From Acanthosepion lycidas (Eukaryota > Mollusca > Cephalopoda > Sepiida > Sepiidae): 64,000 bases of DNA. Location of the stretch: assembly GCA_963932145.1 (NCBI GenBank), contig OZ010574.1, forward strand, positions 80,906,398 through 80,970,397, in the 5' to 3' direction. Positions within the stretch are counted from its first letter, which is position 1; each line of letters starts with the position of its first letter. Shown in pieces: positions 55,901 to 64,000 of the stretch. The notes beneath the pieces were generated by a model. That model saw only the letters and a program-made list of their open reading frames with translations, did not search any database and was not told the DNA's origin. A program made the position numbers and the translations under genes.

Positions 55901-56693
55901 CATAACATATACTTACTTTATTTTCTTTTGAACAGATCCATTGTTCACAAAGTTTTATCATTATCAGTTAGATGGAATGTTTAAATAAAAAGACATTAAC
56001 ACATTCTACAAATTCGACAAGTGGCTTCATTTGTGGAGCATTCTTTAACCTTATTTTATTGTTTTAACACTAAAACTACAAAAAGTTGAGCATACCGATT
56101 AAAAAAAAAAAAAAATCTAATGATTAATAGTTGATAAAAATAAATTAAAAACAATTTCAACTCAGTAGTAGTCTGATAAAATTTTGCATAAATATTTTTT
56201 GTCTAATATTTGTTTTGTAAAATTTATTGAGAAAGATTTTGTAAAACATAAAGAAAAACTATATTACTCTGCTCTCAAAAAAATAAGCTGAAAGATTAAT
56301 TTTTAAAAGATATTTCATTTCAATTTTTGATTAAAATTAAGTTTGTTTTGAAATTCTTGAATTTTTCACTCTGGCTCCTGTGACATTGTTGGTTATTAAT
56401 AATTAACTAAAATCAGGTTTACTTACTATTAATAATAAATAATAAAATAGAAGATTTGTATCTTGCTTAGAATCGAATGCACAAAAAATTAATGGCCAAA
56501 AATCAAATACATGAAATGGCCACCACATTAACATCCCAAATTTGCATGATGATTGCATAATATAATTATGCATACTATTATTTTTATTCTAATTATAAAG
56601 ATTTGGTCATTTATTGCTATATTGGTGGTATTGTCAATAAAATATATTTAACAGTAGTTTATATTTTTATAATACAAAGAAAGACATGATATA

Positions 56694-56715
56694 AATAATA
56701 ATAATAATAATAATA
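56694..56715. repeat. (ATA)n trinucleotide microsatellite
   Basis: Seven consecutive ATA/TAA units. Confidence 0.95.
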
Positions 56716-56901
56716 TTTAGTTCAACTTTAATGTGATATTTGATGCTGTATCTTATTTGCTATTTGGTTTAGATCTTCATAAATACAAATTTAATAAAAG
56801 AGATTTAGTTGTACAAGGGACTGTTGGGTGAATACTGAGTGAAATTGCTAATCAAAAAAATTCAACGGTCCCTACAAATGAAAGAAAGATCTACTTTAAT
56901 T

Positions 56902-56932
56902 TGTAATGTGAAATTTAAAATTTCACATTACA
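56902..56932. repeat. 31-nt near-perfect palindrome
   Basis: The arm TGTAATGTGAAATTT (56902-56916) is followed by a single A and then the exact complement AAATTTCACATTACA (56918-56932). That gives fifteen perfect pairs with a one-base centre. It is AT-rich and lies in gene-free DNA. It could be a chance palindrome, a cruciform-prone site or the core of a small foldback element. Confidence 0.95.
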
Positions 56933-57504
56933 TTAGTAAAAAATATAATTTTAAATATGAAACAAAAATTAATTAAAAAAAAATTGCTAGCAACTGATTT
57001 TTCATTTTGTCTTAAAACACATTTTAAATTTCTTTAAAATAGAATTAACAAAAAAAAAGAACATTTGTTGATGTCAAATTTCCTTTGGTTTTTCAGATTT
57101 TAGTTTAAAATAAGTTGACTCTACAGGAATAAAAATGTGACTAACTGTTTCAATAATAATCAAGAATCTTTTCTTAAATAGTCTTTGATTTTATGGCATT
57201 CTATCTTTCCACCCACCCTTTATATCTTTTGAACTTTCTTTTCACTACCAATTCACAAACATGAAAAATCAGAATGAAAGAAGTGATGCCAAAGACTTGG
57301 ACTTCTCAAATAGGTTTGAAAAAACTTTGAATACAAGTAGGTACCAGCAGCCAAATATAGACATTTCAAAACTAAAATTAAAAACTATTTTATTTAATTT
57401 TAATATCTAATTTTATATGCATTTGCTAAATAAAAACAAAAAAATATGTTTTTTCTTCTTGCTTATCACTAATTTTGTTGCAACTAAAATAATATTACTC
57501 TATT

Positions 57505-57554
57505 GGATGTTTCGAAGGGAGTGCTGACTATGGCCACTGCCTCATCAGCCATCC
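57505..57554 (-). other. Hammerhead-core-like hairpin (copy D)
   Basis: On the minus strand, CTGATGAG, the canonical core string, and CGAAAC flank a hairpin-forming segment (GGCAGTG pairs with CACTCCC at 6 of 7 positions). However, the outer strands GGATG and CATCC pair with each other directly, which is not hammerhead topology, and no plausible helix III plus NUH site follows. It is either a decayed hammerhead or a different structured end of a repeat. The minus-strand reading frame at 57607-57915 lies just upstream. Confidence 0.35.
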
Positions 57555-57606
57555 CCTTTGCATGCCACAGAATAGAACAGTAGTTTGTTGAAGAATAGAT
57601 TTTTTG

Positions 57607-57915
57607 TTACCTTTTCTGAGCTATGTTACATCTAGTTCTATATATTCTTCTTCTGTGCCATGTCTCTTGAGGATCTAAACCATCATAACTTTCCACAATT
57701 TCCTGTCCATTGTCGCTCTTAGTAAATTTGTCTTTTCGCTATTTTGATTTAAGTTTTTTCACTATTTCGATTTTGGTTCTAATTTGTTTGTATTCCTTGT
57801 TGCCTAGTTGAAAAGTTACTGATTTGTGCTGTGTGATGGAATTTGGTAGAGAGTTTCTTAAATTGGCAATTACAAGGATGTGTATGTCTTTGACAAAGCT
57901 GAATTTGTCAGTGAT
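57607..57915 (-). pseudogene. Unidentified decayed reading frame
   Basis: A minus-strand frame of about 103 codons, interrupted once, with protein-like composition unlike the low-complexity frames around it. It starts ITDKFSFVKDIHILVIANLR, continues with NSITQHKSVTFQLGNKEYKQ, and ends QETWHRRRIYRTRCNIAQKR. It has no signal peptide, membrane segment or motif that I can name. The end is basic. About 60 bp downstream on the same strand is the CTGATGAG...CGAAAC hairpin, so this may be the coding tail of an uncharacterised retroelement. An exon fossil or chance frame cannot be excluded. Confidence 0.35.
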
Positions 57916-57968
57916 TCAAAGGAAATGAGTTAGTTTCAGAGAAACAGGCATAAAGAAAGAAATGAATG

Positions 57969-58019
<51 letters not shown>
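57969..58019. repeat. (GATA)n tetranucleotide microsatellite, about 12-13 copies
   Basis: Uninterrupted GATA/TAGA repeats. The overlapping minus-strand Tyr-Leu-Ser-Ile reading frames are artefacts of the repeat. Confidence 0.97.
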
Positions 58020-58441
58020 AATACATATCAGCATGAATAGATTTTGATAGATATATATGTATATGTATAGCAAATGCAGCCCCAGGACATACACCTCTGT
58101 CCTTCTGTATAGGTATATGCATTCTAGTAGCATACATGGCTCTATGGTGGAGTGTATGGTAATGATTATGCAAATTTCCAGTAGTTCAAATATTTGGTGT
58201 AGCATGTAAAATCCAAGGGGAAAATGATATTGCCAGATAAGCCTGACTGTGAGACTTTAGTCACCTGCAAAATCTTAATGCTGTATACAGAACGGCATGA
58301 AATAGACTTAATAATTAATTAATATGTTGAGTTAATTTTTGTTTTTTGCTGTAAAAATACTCTTTTATAGGATGCTATACTTATGGGTTAAAGTTCTCAA
58401 TATCAATAATAGAGCATATATAAATATAAAAGTGGACATTG
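58020..58441. other. Unassigned sequence
   Basis: Mixed AT-rich DNA with no supported gene. A short plus-strand frame from 58339 overlaps the minus-strand ribozyme-like motif and shows no protein signature. Confidence 0.5.
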
Positions 58442-58486
58442 ATGTCAACACTACTGTTTCATGCTTAAATGCAATCTTCAGGCCAT
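58442..58486 (-). ncRNA. Hammerhead ribozyme-like motif (copy C), 3' of a Penelope-like fragment
   Basis: Read on the minus strand from 58486. Helix I strand ATGGC is followed by core CTGAAGA, an extra U, helix II TGC-ATTTAA-GCA, a U, and core GAA. Then come helix III ACA-GTAG-TGT, U at H17, and helix I return GACAT (4 of 5 pairs). The layout matches copy B element for element. Helix III has changed from ACG/CGT to ACA/TGT, a two-sided change that keeps pairing. It lies about 380 bp downstream of the Penelope-like endonuclease fragment on the same strand, where Penelope-like elements are known to carry hammerheads in their terminal repeats. Helix II is only 3 bp, so activity may be weak. Confidence 0.62.
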
Positions 58487-58868
58487 GTGTATTTTTTTGG
58501 CTCCACTATTTATATATGCTGTTTAGTAGTGCATTATGGGTAATAAGGTCTACTGTATTATTCTAACATTTATTGGGCAGGCAGTAACAGTTATGTTTCA
58601 AATTATTCTAGAGGCTATTGAGTGGGGATAATTGTGGATCTGAATGCTGTTATTTGTAGTTATTTTATAGTGTTGTCTGTTTATCATTGATTACTTTATT
58701 ATTTTTGTTCATTATTATTATCACATTTACTTTTGTTTTTCCGTTTGCTAATTTCTTTATTATTTACTTAATTTTCTTACTTATTTATTGATTTAGATGT
58801 TTTATTTATTTTATTTTACTTATTTTTTTGTATTCATTTTTACTTTTCAATCTTTAAGTAACAGTAAC
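58487..58868. other. T-rich spacer between the Penelope-like fragment and the hammerhead-like motif
   Basis: Plus strand rich in TTATTTTTA-type sequence, with no reading frame. Given its position and strand it is probably the 3' non-coding part of the Penelope-like element. Confidence 0.4.
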
Positions 58869-59545
58869 AATTTGTTTTCATATCTATGTCTACAGAGAGA
58901 GATGAGTTCTGATCTTTTAGTAATTCGTGTTTGTCTGGGAAGTTAATTATAGCTATTTTCTCCTACAGACAGACTTCACAGTTTTTGGATTTATTGCTGT
59001 AGGCTGATGCTGTTTTCCTTATTTTCCATGATATTTTTGGTATTAATTGGTCTTGTTTTTACTTTCCCACATGTGTTTAGAAAGCATTGTGCTGTTGGCA
59101 TATTTACTATTCATAAAGGATGTTTTGTGTGACTAGTTTCTTTTAAAGAAGATCTTTTAGTTACTCCTATGTATATTTTTTCTTCATCTTCTGATTTTAC
59201 AATAGTGTGGTATATTACCTTGTTTTGCAAGCAATTGCTGTTTAAAGGACATTCACTCTTTGCTCTGCAGTTACAGATGAGTTTGATTTTTGTGGGTGAT
59301 TTGTTGGTTATTTTTCTGTTGTACATTTCATTAGTTGTGTCAAGTTCTCAAGGAAGCTGTAGCTGATTTTTACTGTGTTTGTATGAAATATCTTGTGGAG
59401 AGTGCTTAATACAGTGACATGTTTTTGGAAGAGTTTAATGAATATTTTTTCAAATATTTGTTTTTACATTTTTGTTGTACAGTGGACTGAAGCATATCTT
59501 GATTTTTTCCTGTTGGCTTTTTCATGCTCTGTGGTATGTGTGAGT
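58869..59545 (-). mobile_element. Penelope-like retroelement, broken C-terminal (GIY-YIG endonuclease) region
   Basis: Penelope-like elements encode a reverse transcriptase followed by a GIY-YIG endonuclease. The longest open piece (59111-59326) has the zinc-finger-like block CNCRAKSECPLNSNCL followed by VIYHTIV and KIYIGVTKRS, the typical linker and YIG core of these proteins. Further family-like blocks occur on both sides, upstream (for example FSPLYNKNVKTNI) and downstream (for example ELISLCRHRY), in the expected order but not in one frame. The element is a fossil with several breaks, and the reverse transcriptase proper was not found in the window. The ribozyme-like motif at 58442-58486 lies downstream on the same strand and probably belongs to it. 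Confidence 0.75.
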
Positions 59546-60180
59546 GTTGAATGAAACAGCCTTAAAAGATAGCAAATTTTATAATAATGTCTATTGGACA
59601 TACCCACACACAATCATTTACGAATATTCATTATCATCTGAATTCCACATAGATAAACTAAAATTATGATACATTTACATACATAAAGCAATATTTATGT
59701 TTATTCAAATAGGCTTGGAATTCATTAATTCTTTGGATACTCAAAAAGACACGTTGTCTCACTTTCAGTTCAGAACACCATAAATTGTACTAACATTGTT
59801 TCATAAGTCAAATGCACATGAATCCTGATTAACTAATGAAAATCAAACAACACAAAAATAAAGATACCAGAAGATCTTTTTTCTCCATATTTTATTTTCT
59901 TTAACAAAAGTGAAATATGTTAGATTGATTAATATTTACTATTTTTCTTTGTTAACATATCATATCATATCAAATATATATATATATGATGTAACGATAT
60001 ATAATTTTGCATAATTTTATATATCAACAAGCTAGACTGAGGAAAAAAATATTCATTCAAAAATTTTGAAACTACCTGCATCTCTCATTTTTTGTGCATG
60101 CAGACATGCCAACATTAACAAAGCCCAATCCAATGAAATCTCAACTGGTGAAATGCATCACAAAAAAACCTTTACAGTTT
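59546..60180. other. Unassigned AT-rich sequence
   Basis: Contains a short CATAT pentanucleotide run near 59956-59971 and a small TA run near 59977. No gene or element recognised. Confidence 0.5.
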
Positions 60181-60181
60181 G

Positions 60182-60183
<2 letters not shown>

Positions 60184-60219
<36 letters not shown>
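60184..60219. repeat. (AT)n microsatellite
   Basis: About 18 AT dinucleotides. A short reading frame running through it is an artefact. Confidence 0.95.
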
Positions 60220-60222
<3 letters not shown>

Positions 60223-60243
60223 CTATAAATCTCAACATAATGG

Positions 60244-60422
60244 GATAGCTAGCTAGATAGATATACACAGACTAAGATAGATACAGACAGGCTGCGATAG
60301 AGATAGCTAAGCTATAGAGATAGATAGATACATAGATAGATAGAAATGCACAGACTAAGATAGACATGGGCAGGCCATGATAGATAGATAGATAGATAGA
60401 TATGATCAGACTAAGATAGATA
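60244..60422. repeat. Compound TAGA/CAGACTAAGATAG minisatellite
   Basis: CAGACTAAGATAG recurs at 60268, 60351 and 60407, separated by variable numbers of TAGA/GATA units and by GACAGGCTGCGATAG or GGGCAGGCCATGATAG. It is a degenerate higher-order unit whose length (83 then 56 bp) changes with TAGA copy number. Confidence 0.8.
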
Positions 60423-60479
60423 CTACAAATGTAGAATAAATTTATGAATAAAAACTATATGAAAGGCATGAATAGATGA

Positions 60480-60710
60480 TGTAAGTGGAAGAGGTAAGGA
60501 TGGAGGGTGATGTAATGAGTAGAAAATGAAAAAGAAGGAGAAGTCATGTAAGAAACAGGGAAAAGGTTCGAGTGAGAGCTGGGTGTTGGATGAAATAAAA
60601 CAGAAAAGGAAGAGATTAAGTGACTCATGAGGATGGGTCAGAAGAGGAAATGATTAAAAAAGAGGGAAAGAGAAAAAAACGAGAGAGCAAAATTGTGAGA
60701 TTTGAATGAG
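60480..60710. other. Purine-rich tract
   Basis: Plus strand dominated by G and A (for example GAAAAAGAAGGAGAAG, AAAGAGGGAAAGAGAAA), without a clean period or reading frame. Confidence 0.6.
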
Positions 60711-61200
60711 AATAATTATTTGAAATAAATGGAAGTAAAATTCAATGGTTTTATGAAATACACTGTTAAAAGCATTTAAACTTTTTCTACAAACTAAGAA
60801 ATTCAAATTTAGAGTGCTTGACTATTTACTGATCGGCGGACATCTTGCTATGGAACTGAACTGAAAGCCAGTCTGAATAAGAAAAAAGATTAAACATTAA
60901 AAACAAAATAATTACTGCCTGAACATAATTTAGAAAATTAATCCACAGGTTTAAAAGTATTTGAAAAAGAAAAAAACATTTTTTTTTTTTTGCTAAATAA
61001 GAATAGATTTATTCAGTATGTTTAAAAAATCATTGATGATTTCATTGCAATGTGAGGTGTATGCCAAATTCCCAACATTCATTTTTTGAAAACTGGAAAC
61101 TGTATATATCATTGAAAACTAGTTTTTTTGCTAGAAACTTTTACATACTCTAGATAAAATATTTCAAGTGTTCTAATAAACTGAGTCAACAAAGATTATA
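60711..61200. other. Unassigned AT-rich sequence
   Basis: Short A and T homopolymer runs, nothing identified. Confidence 0.5.
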
Positions 61201-61209
61201 TTATTGTAA

Positions 61210-61345
61210 AAACATGTAGCATAATCATTATCAGCACTGGACGTAGATTCAGGGAAGCTGAGTTCAAATTCTAGCCTAGTCTGTTGTGTTGGTTTCCACA
61301 CTAATTTCCTTAGGAAAGACTTTGTTATAACAAGCATACAGTTGC
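61210..61345 (+). mobile_element. SINE-like sequence with tRNA-type promoter
   Basis: An A-box-like TAGCATAATCATTA (about 61218) and a B-box-like GAGTTCAAATTCT (about 61260) are about 43 bp apart, close to tRNA spacing. A body with CCTTAGGAAAGACTTTG follows, resembling in position CCCTTGAAAAAGACAT of the element at 52225. No 3' tail or target-site duplication was fixed. A minus-strand frame across it (61173-61385) shows no protein signature. Confidence 0.38.
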
Positions 61346-61479
61346 AAAGGAAAGAACAAAAAAAGGATTCAAATTTCAACAGCATGTATTGATCAATTTT
61401 TAGAACATGTATATATAATTATGTGACTAGGTGACAAAATTGTTAATATGTGATCTTTAGTTACCATTAATAAGGGAAG

Positions 61480-62820
61480 CGATTATATGCAAGGGTGTTA
61501 TTGGTAAGACTGGGAGTTGATAGATTTGTTGGGTTGGTTGAATGAAGTCAGGGGAGAGACACCGAGAGAGGACATGTGAAACCGCATGGTAGCACAAGTG
61601 TGGTGTTCTTCAGGGTTAAAATCAACATTGGTGAAGTGTGTGGATGAGCCATTGGTCGAGTGATGAAGTTGAGGTGTTGAAACAAATTGCCTGTATATAT
61701 CTATGGCTTAATAGGTGCAGGCTCTCAAGATCATTCTTTTTTTTTTATTTTGGTGGCAAAATTTGGGATTGGCTATTCCATTTTGGATTTTTGTGGAAAT
61801 TTGTTTAGTGGACCAGATATGATGCTTGTAGCCCCTGCACAGAATCAGAAAGAGACAGACATTTCTAAAATAAATAATGAGGAAAGAGGGCCTAGAAAAT
61901 ATGATAAGTCACAGGACATATTGAAGGCAGGAAGAAAACAGGAAAATGGCAAATAATCTACCTAAAGAGTTTATATAAATGGATGGCAGAACTGGAACTG
62001 GAGAAAGATGGTGAAAAGGCAAACATTACTAAGAGCTATAAAGGATAGGAAATTGTGGTGAGCCATGATCGCTAATGTCCTGAAGAGTCACAGAACATGG
62101 AAGAAGAAGAATTATAGTCAACAGAAAAGGTGTAAATTTCAAGGCAGTGCAATATTCCATAAATATACAACCAATCAAATGAAGGTGAACAACTAAGCAC
62201 TTAATAAGCCTGAAAGAGGTGGTATTTCTTGTAAGACTGAGTACAAGGGTTTCAGTGCAGATTTTGACAATGAGCAATGGAGAGTTAAAAGGTTTGGGGA
62301 AAAGAGCACCTACTCATTGAAGAATGTGATGAGTATTATATGAGTATTTCTTAGAAGGAGGAGGGAATTAAATTTGTGGAGTTAGAGAGGAGGAATGAAA
62401 AAGTTTTTCTTACTCCCTGGGAAGGGATGGTGGAAAGTGATGGCAGTAATTCAGTTGAAAGAAATAAGCTCTAGCCAGTTTGGGGCTTTCACAAATTGAA
62501 TACCTCAATGGCATGTCAGAGAAATAGAAAATGATACAGATGTATTAAAAAGACCTGTGTGAGAGTAACAGCAAATCATGGGGACTTTGAAAATTGTTGA
62601 CTTGAAATCAGGTTACTTACGGTTTTGTATAACTGAGAAACCATGGAGGTAATACCAGCTGGTAAATAACAAAGGCAGAATTGATTTGGACTGAATTTGG
62701 CATCAAAAATTACAGTGTCTGTCCTCAAAATGATATTTGAGAGAAGTGAATAGATTTAAAAAGTTTTATTTTCTCCTATACAAATTATATAGTTGAGAAC
62801 AAAAGAGAAATGGCAATATC
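61480..62820. other. Purine-biased, gene-free sequence
   Basis: About 1.3 kb with more G than its surroundings (GGGGAGAGACACCGAGAGAGG, GGAGGAGGGAATTAAA). The short frames at 61687-61956 (plus) and 62029-62277 (minus) show no family motif, and I regard them as chance. The change in composition suggests an inserted old repeat that I do not recognise. Confidence 0.4.
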
Positions 62821-62824
62821 TAAG

Positions 62825-63172
62825 TGTTGAGGGGTCCACCCCTTTTTATACAAATGGACTCACCCAGTATATATATATATTACAGCTACGTGAAGACCAG
62901 ACGAGTGCAAGACCGAGGAGTCGAGTTGGGTCCAGAGTGACAGAGTAAAAGGTTGTAGGTAACTGGAAGAGTGAGGGTGAGGTAACAGCATTGTAGGAGT
63001 CACAGTGAGCGAGCACGTAGACTCAGTAAGAAGTCATACAACGATACTTCAATACCAAAGACTGTATCTATATTTTGCTACTAACCCGTATTCCTGGAAC
63101 TACTAACCTGCTTTACCAGTTTGTATTATTACATTTAATACATTATTCCCCTATATTCATTCTTGGCATTCA
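62825..63172 (+). mobile_element. Putative solo LTR of an LTR retrotransposon (fossil)
   Basis: About 348 bp that begins TGTTGAGGGG and can be closed at ...GGCATTCA, the TG...CA ends of LTRs. It contains TATA-like stretches (TTTTTATACAAA, then ATATATATAT) in the first 60 bp. It is followed 8 bp later by TGGTACTGGATTTC, which resembles a primer-binding region starting TGG. No gag or pol remnant and no second LTR lies in the window, so it is a solo or orphan LTR at best. Family not determined. Confidence 0.35.
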
Positions 63173-63241
63173 TTATTTATTGGTACTGGATTTCAACCCA
63201 GAATCCACAATACTAAGGTAATTTAAAGAAACTTGGGTTGA

Positions 63242-63701
63242 ATGTAAATTTGTCATAAGTTATCCTCTGTCTTCTTTTGAAGCTCAATCTTCCAAGTACA
63301 CCAATAATGATGGGTACACTTGTTTTGGCTACTCTTCTTCCATTAATGATAGACATAATCATCTTCCAAGCTTACCATTAATGCTGGTTACAATCATCAT
63401 TCCTATACTTTTAAGCACACCAATAATGATGGGTATAACGATCTTGCCTACTCTTTCAAGTATACCAATAATGACAGGGACTACTGTCTCCTTCAGGTCC
63501 CACAATTTTTTCACTCTTCTGAAAAGCCCAGATATTGTTCAAACCTTTCAGTTTTACTTTATGATCTGCTAGAAGTGCAACATCCAAAATATAGTATGTT
63601 TTCTTTTTCACTTTGGTCACTTGGCATAAATTTGGTGATCCTTCCCAAAAGAGCATCTGCCTAATTGCTACAACAGCTTCTGCTTTGGTGTGCATGTTCA
63701 A
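63242..63701 (-). pseudogene. LINE (non-LTR retrotransposon) 3' coding end, decayed
   Basis: Minus strand. The open piece 63456-63701 contains KVKKKTYYILDVALLADHKV, matching the block K-K-C-x-I-I-D-V-A-x-P-x-D-x-x-V-K-x-K-E found after the reverse transcriptase in many LINE ORFs. The next block in such proteins, V-I-P-V-V-I-G-A-L-G, follows in another frame as VVPVIIGILERV, VIPIIIGVLKSI and further copies down to about 63300. So the frame shifts near 63470 and the motif has been multiplied. No reverse transcriptase lies in the window; the copy is 5'-truncated, as is usual for LINEs. The first codons of the open piece overlap a B-box-like site (GTTCAAATCCC at 63696) and may not belong to the LINE. 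Confidence 0.55.
63296..63480 (-). repeat. Degenerate 35-45-bp tandem repeat inside the LINE tail
   Basis: CCAATAATGATGGG or close variants start at 63301, 63340, 63375, 63420 and 63465, spacings 39, 35, 45 and 45 bp. On the minus strand three of the units encode V-P-(I/V)-I-I-G-(V/I)-L, and two are worn (TSINGKLG, SIINGRR). The pattern is tandem duplication of the conserved LINE motif. Confidence 0.75.
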
Positions 63702-64000
63702 ATCCCAGTCGTTTGCATAGTTTCCTGTGAATTATTGTTCCTAACCAATCATGTCTACTTTCATATTCCTTCTGTAAAAAATGTGCTATTTATGCCATAT
63801 ATAATTGATTGTTTCAACATAAGTGACATTTGTTCATTCAGCTTTGTCTATTTTGGCTGATTTATTTTGTTCTTTTCCACTTATACAGAGGTTCAGGATT
63901 CTGCTTCCTTTTTCACATGTCTTTGTGCAACCATGTTGATGTCTTTCTATCTGCAATTCCTTTGAGTTTGGCATATTAGTATACAAGTAAGGATTTTATT
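63702..64000. other. Unassigned T-rich sequence
   Basis: No gene or repeat recognised up to the end of the window. Confidence 0.5.

Larger units (their letters stand above)
55901..57480. other. Very AT-rich region without genes
   Basis: About 1.6 kb dominated by A/T runs (for example A15 near 56101). Apart from the ATA repeat and the palindrome listed separately I recognise nothing. Stops are dense in all frames. Confidence 0.6.

Noticed and set aside
57916-58205. Minus-strand frames across the GATA repeat
   Set aside because: Repeat-encoded, with no conserved domain.
61687-61956. 89-residue plus-strand frame in purine-rich DNA
   Set aside because: No recognisable motif and no coding context; length is within chance for this composition.
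62040-62110. Another hammerhead-like CCTGAAGAG...GAAC near 62078
   Set aside because: No hairpin between the strings, no GAAAC and no pairing of the flanks.
62029-62277. 82-residue minus-strand frame with a hydrophobic segment
   Set aside because: No motif and no neighbouring exon signals; probably chance.
63658-63706. tRNA-like A and B boxes (GTTCAAATCCC at 63696)
   Set aside because: The B box is good, but the A box is poor, spacing is only about 38 bp and no clover-leaf forms. At most it is a SINE scrap next to the LINE tail.

Overview
The window is animal DNA with no supportable intact protein-coding gene, rRNA or tRNA. About 80% of it is one satellite array. The rest is AT-rich, microsatellite-dense sequence carrying decayed transposable elements. 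An invertebrate nuclear genome is certain enough. A lophotrochozoan, perhaps a cephalopod, is my inference from the mix of dense TA and TATC microsatellites, GTTCAAATTCC-type SINE heads, a DD37D mariner, a Penelope-like element and a LINE tail. No single marker proves it.

1-51445: a head-to-tail array with a 138-bp period (about 31% G+C, no CpG in the consensus), 372 full units plus one cut-off unit, open at the left edge of the window. Phase counting puts the array 6 bp short of 372 x 138, and three 2-bp losses account for this, so units differ almost only by substitution. Diagnostic substitutions sort it into local subfamilies and higher-order repeats: 18-19 units near the left end, 5 units (690 bp) at 15-18 kb, a homogenised block then dimers at 24-27 kb, dimers with a 15-unit super-period at 29-33 kb, a near-identical block at 33.5-35.2 kb, and 17-, 12- and 10-unit duplications at 36.7-41.6 kb. 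All six frames are closed in each monomer.

51446-57480: AT-rich flank with a tRNA-like SINE head, a cluster of TA microsatellites, two hammerhead-like motifs (one good, one decayed), an internally deleted mariner-like element with recognisable terminal repeats, a 400-bp pyrimidine tract, and a 31-nt near-perfect palindrome.

57481-64000: an unidentified decayed reading frame beside a hammerhead-like core, GATA repeats, a second good hammerhead-like motif about 380 bp downstream of a broken Penelope-like endonuclease region on the same (minus) strand, compound TAGA repeats, purine-rich unassigned sequence, a putative solo LTR, and the 3' coding end of a LINE whose conserved motif has been tandemly multiplied.

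The most interesting signals are the two 45-46-nt hammerhead-ribozyme-like folds, which share one architecture and show a compensatory base-pair change, and the layered higher-order organisation of the 138-bp satellite.
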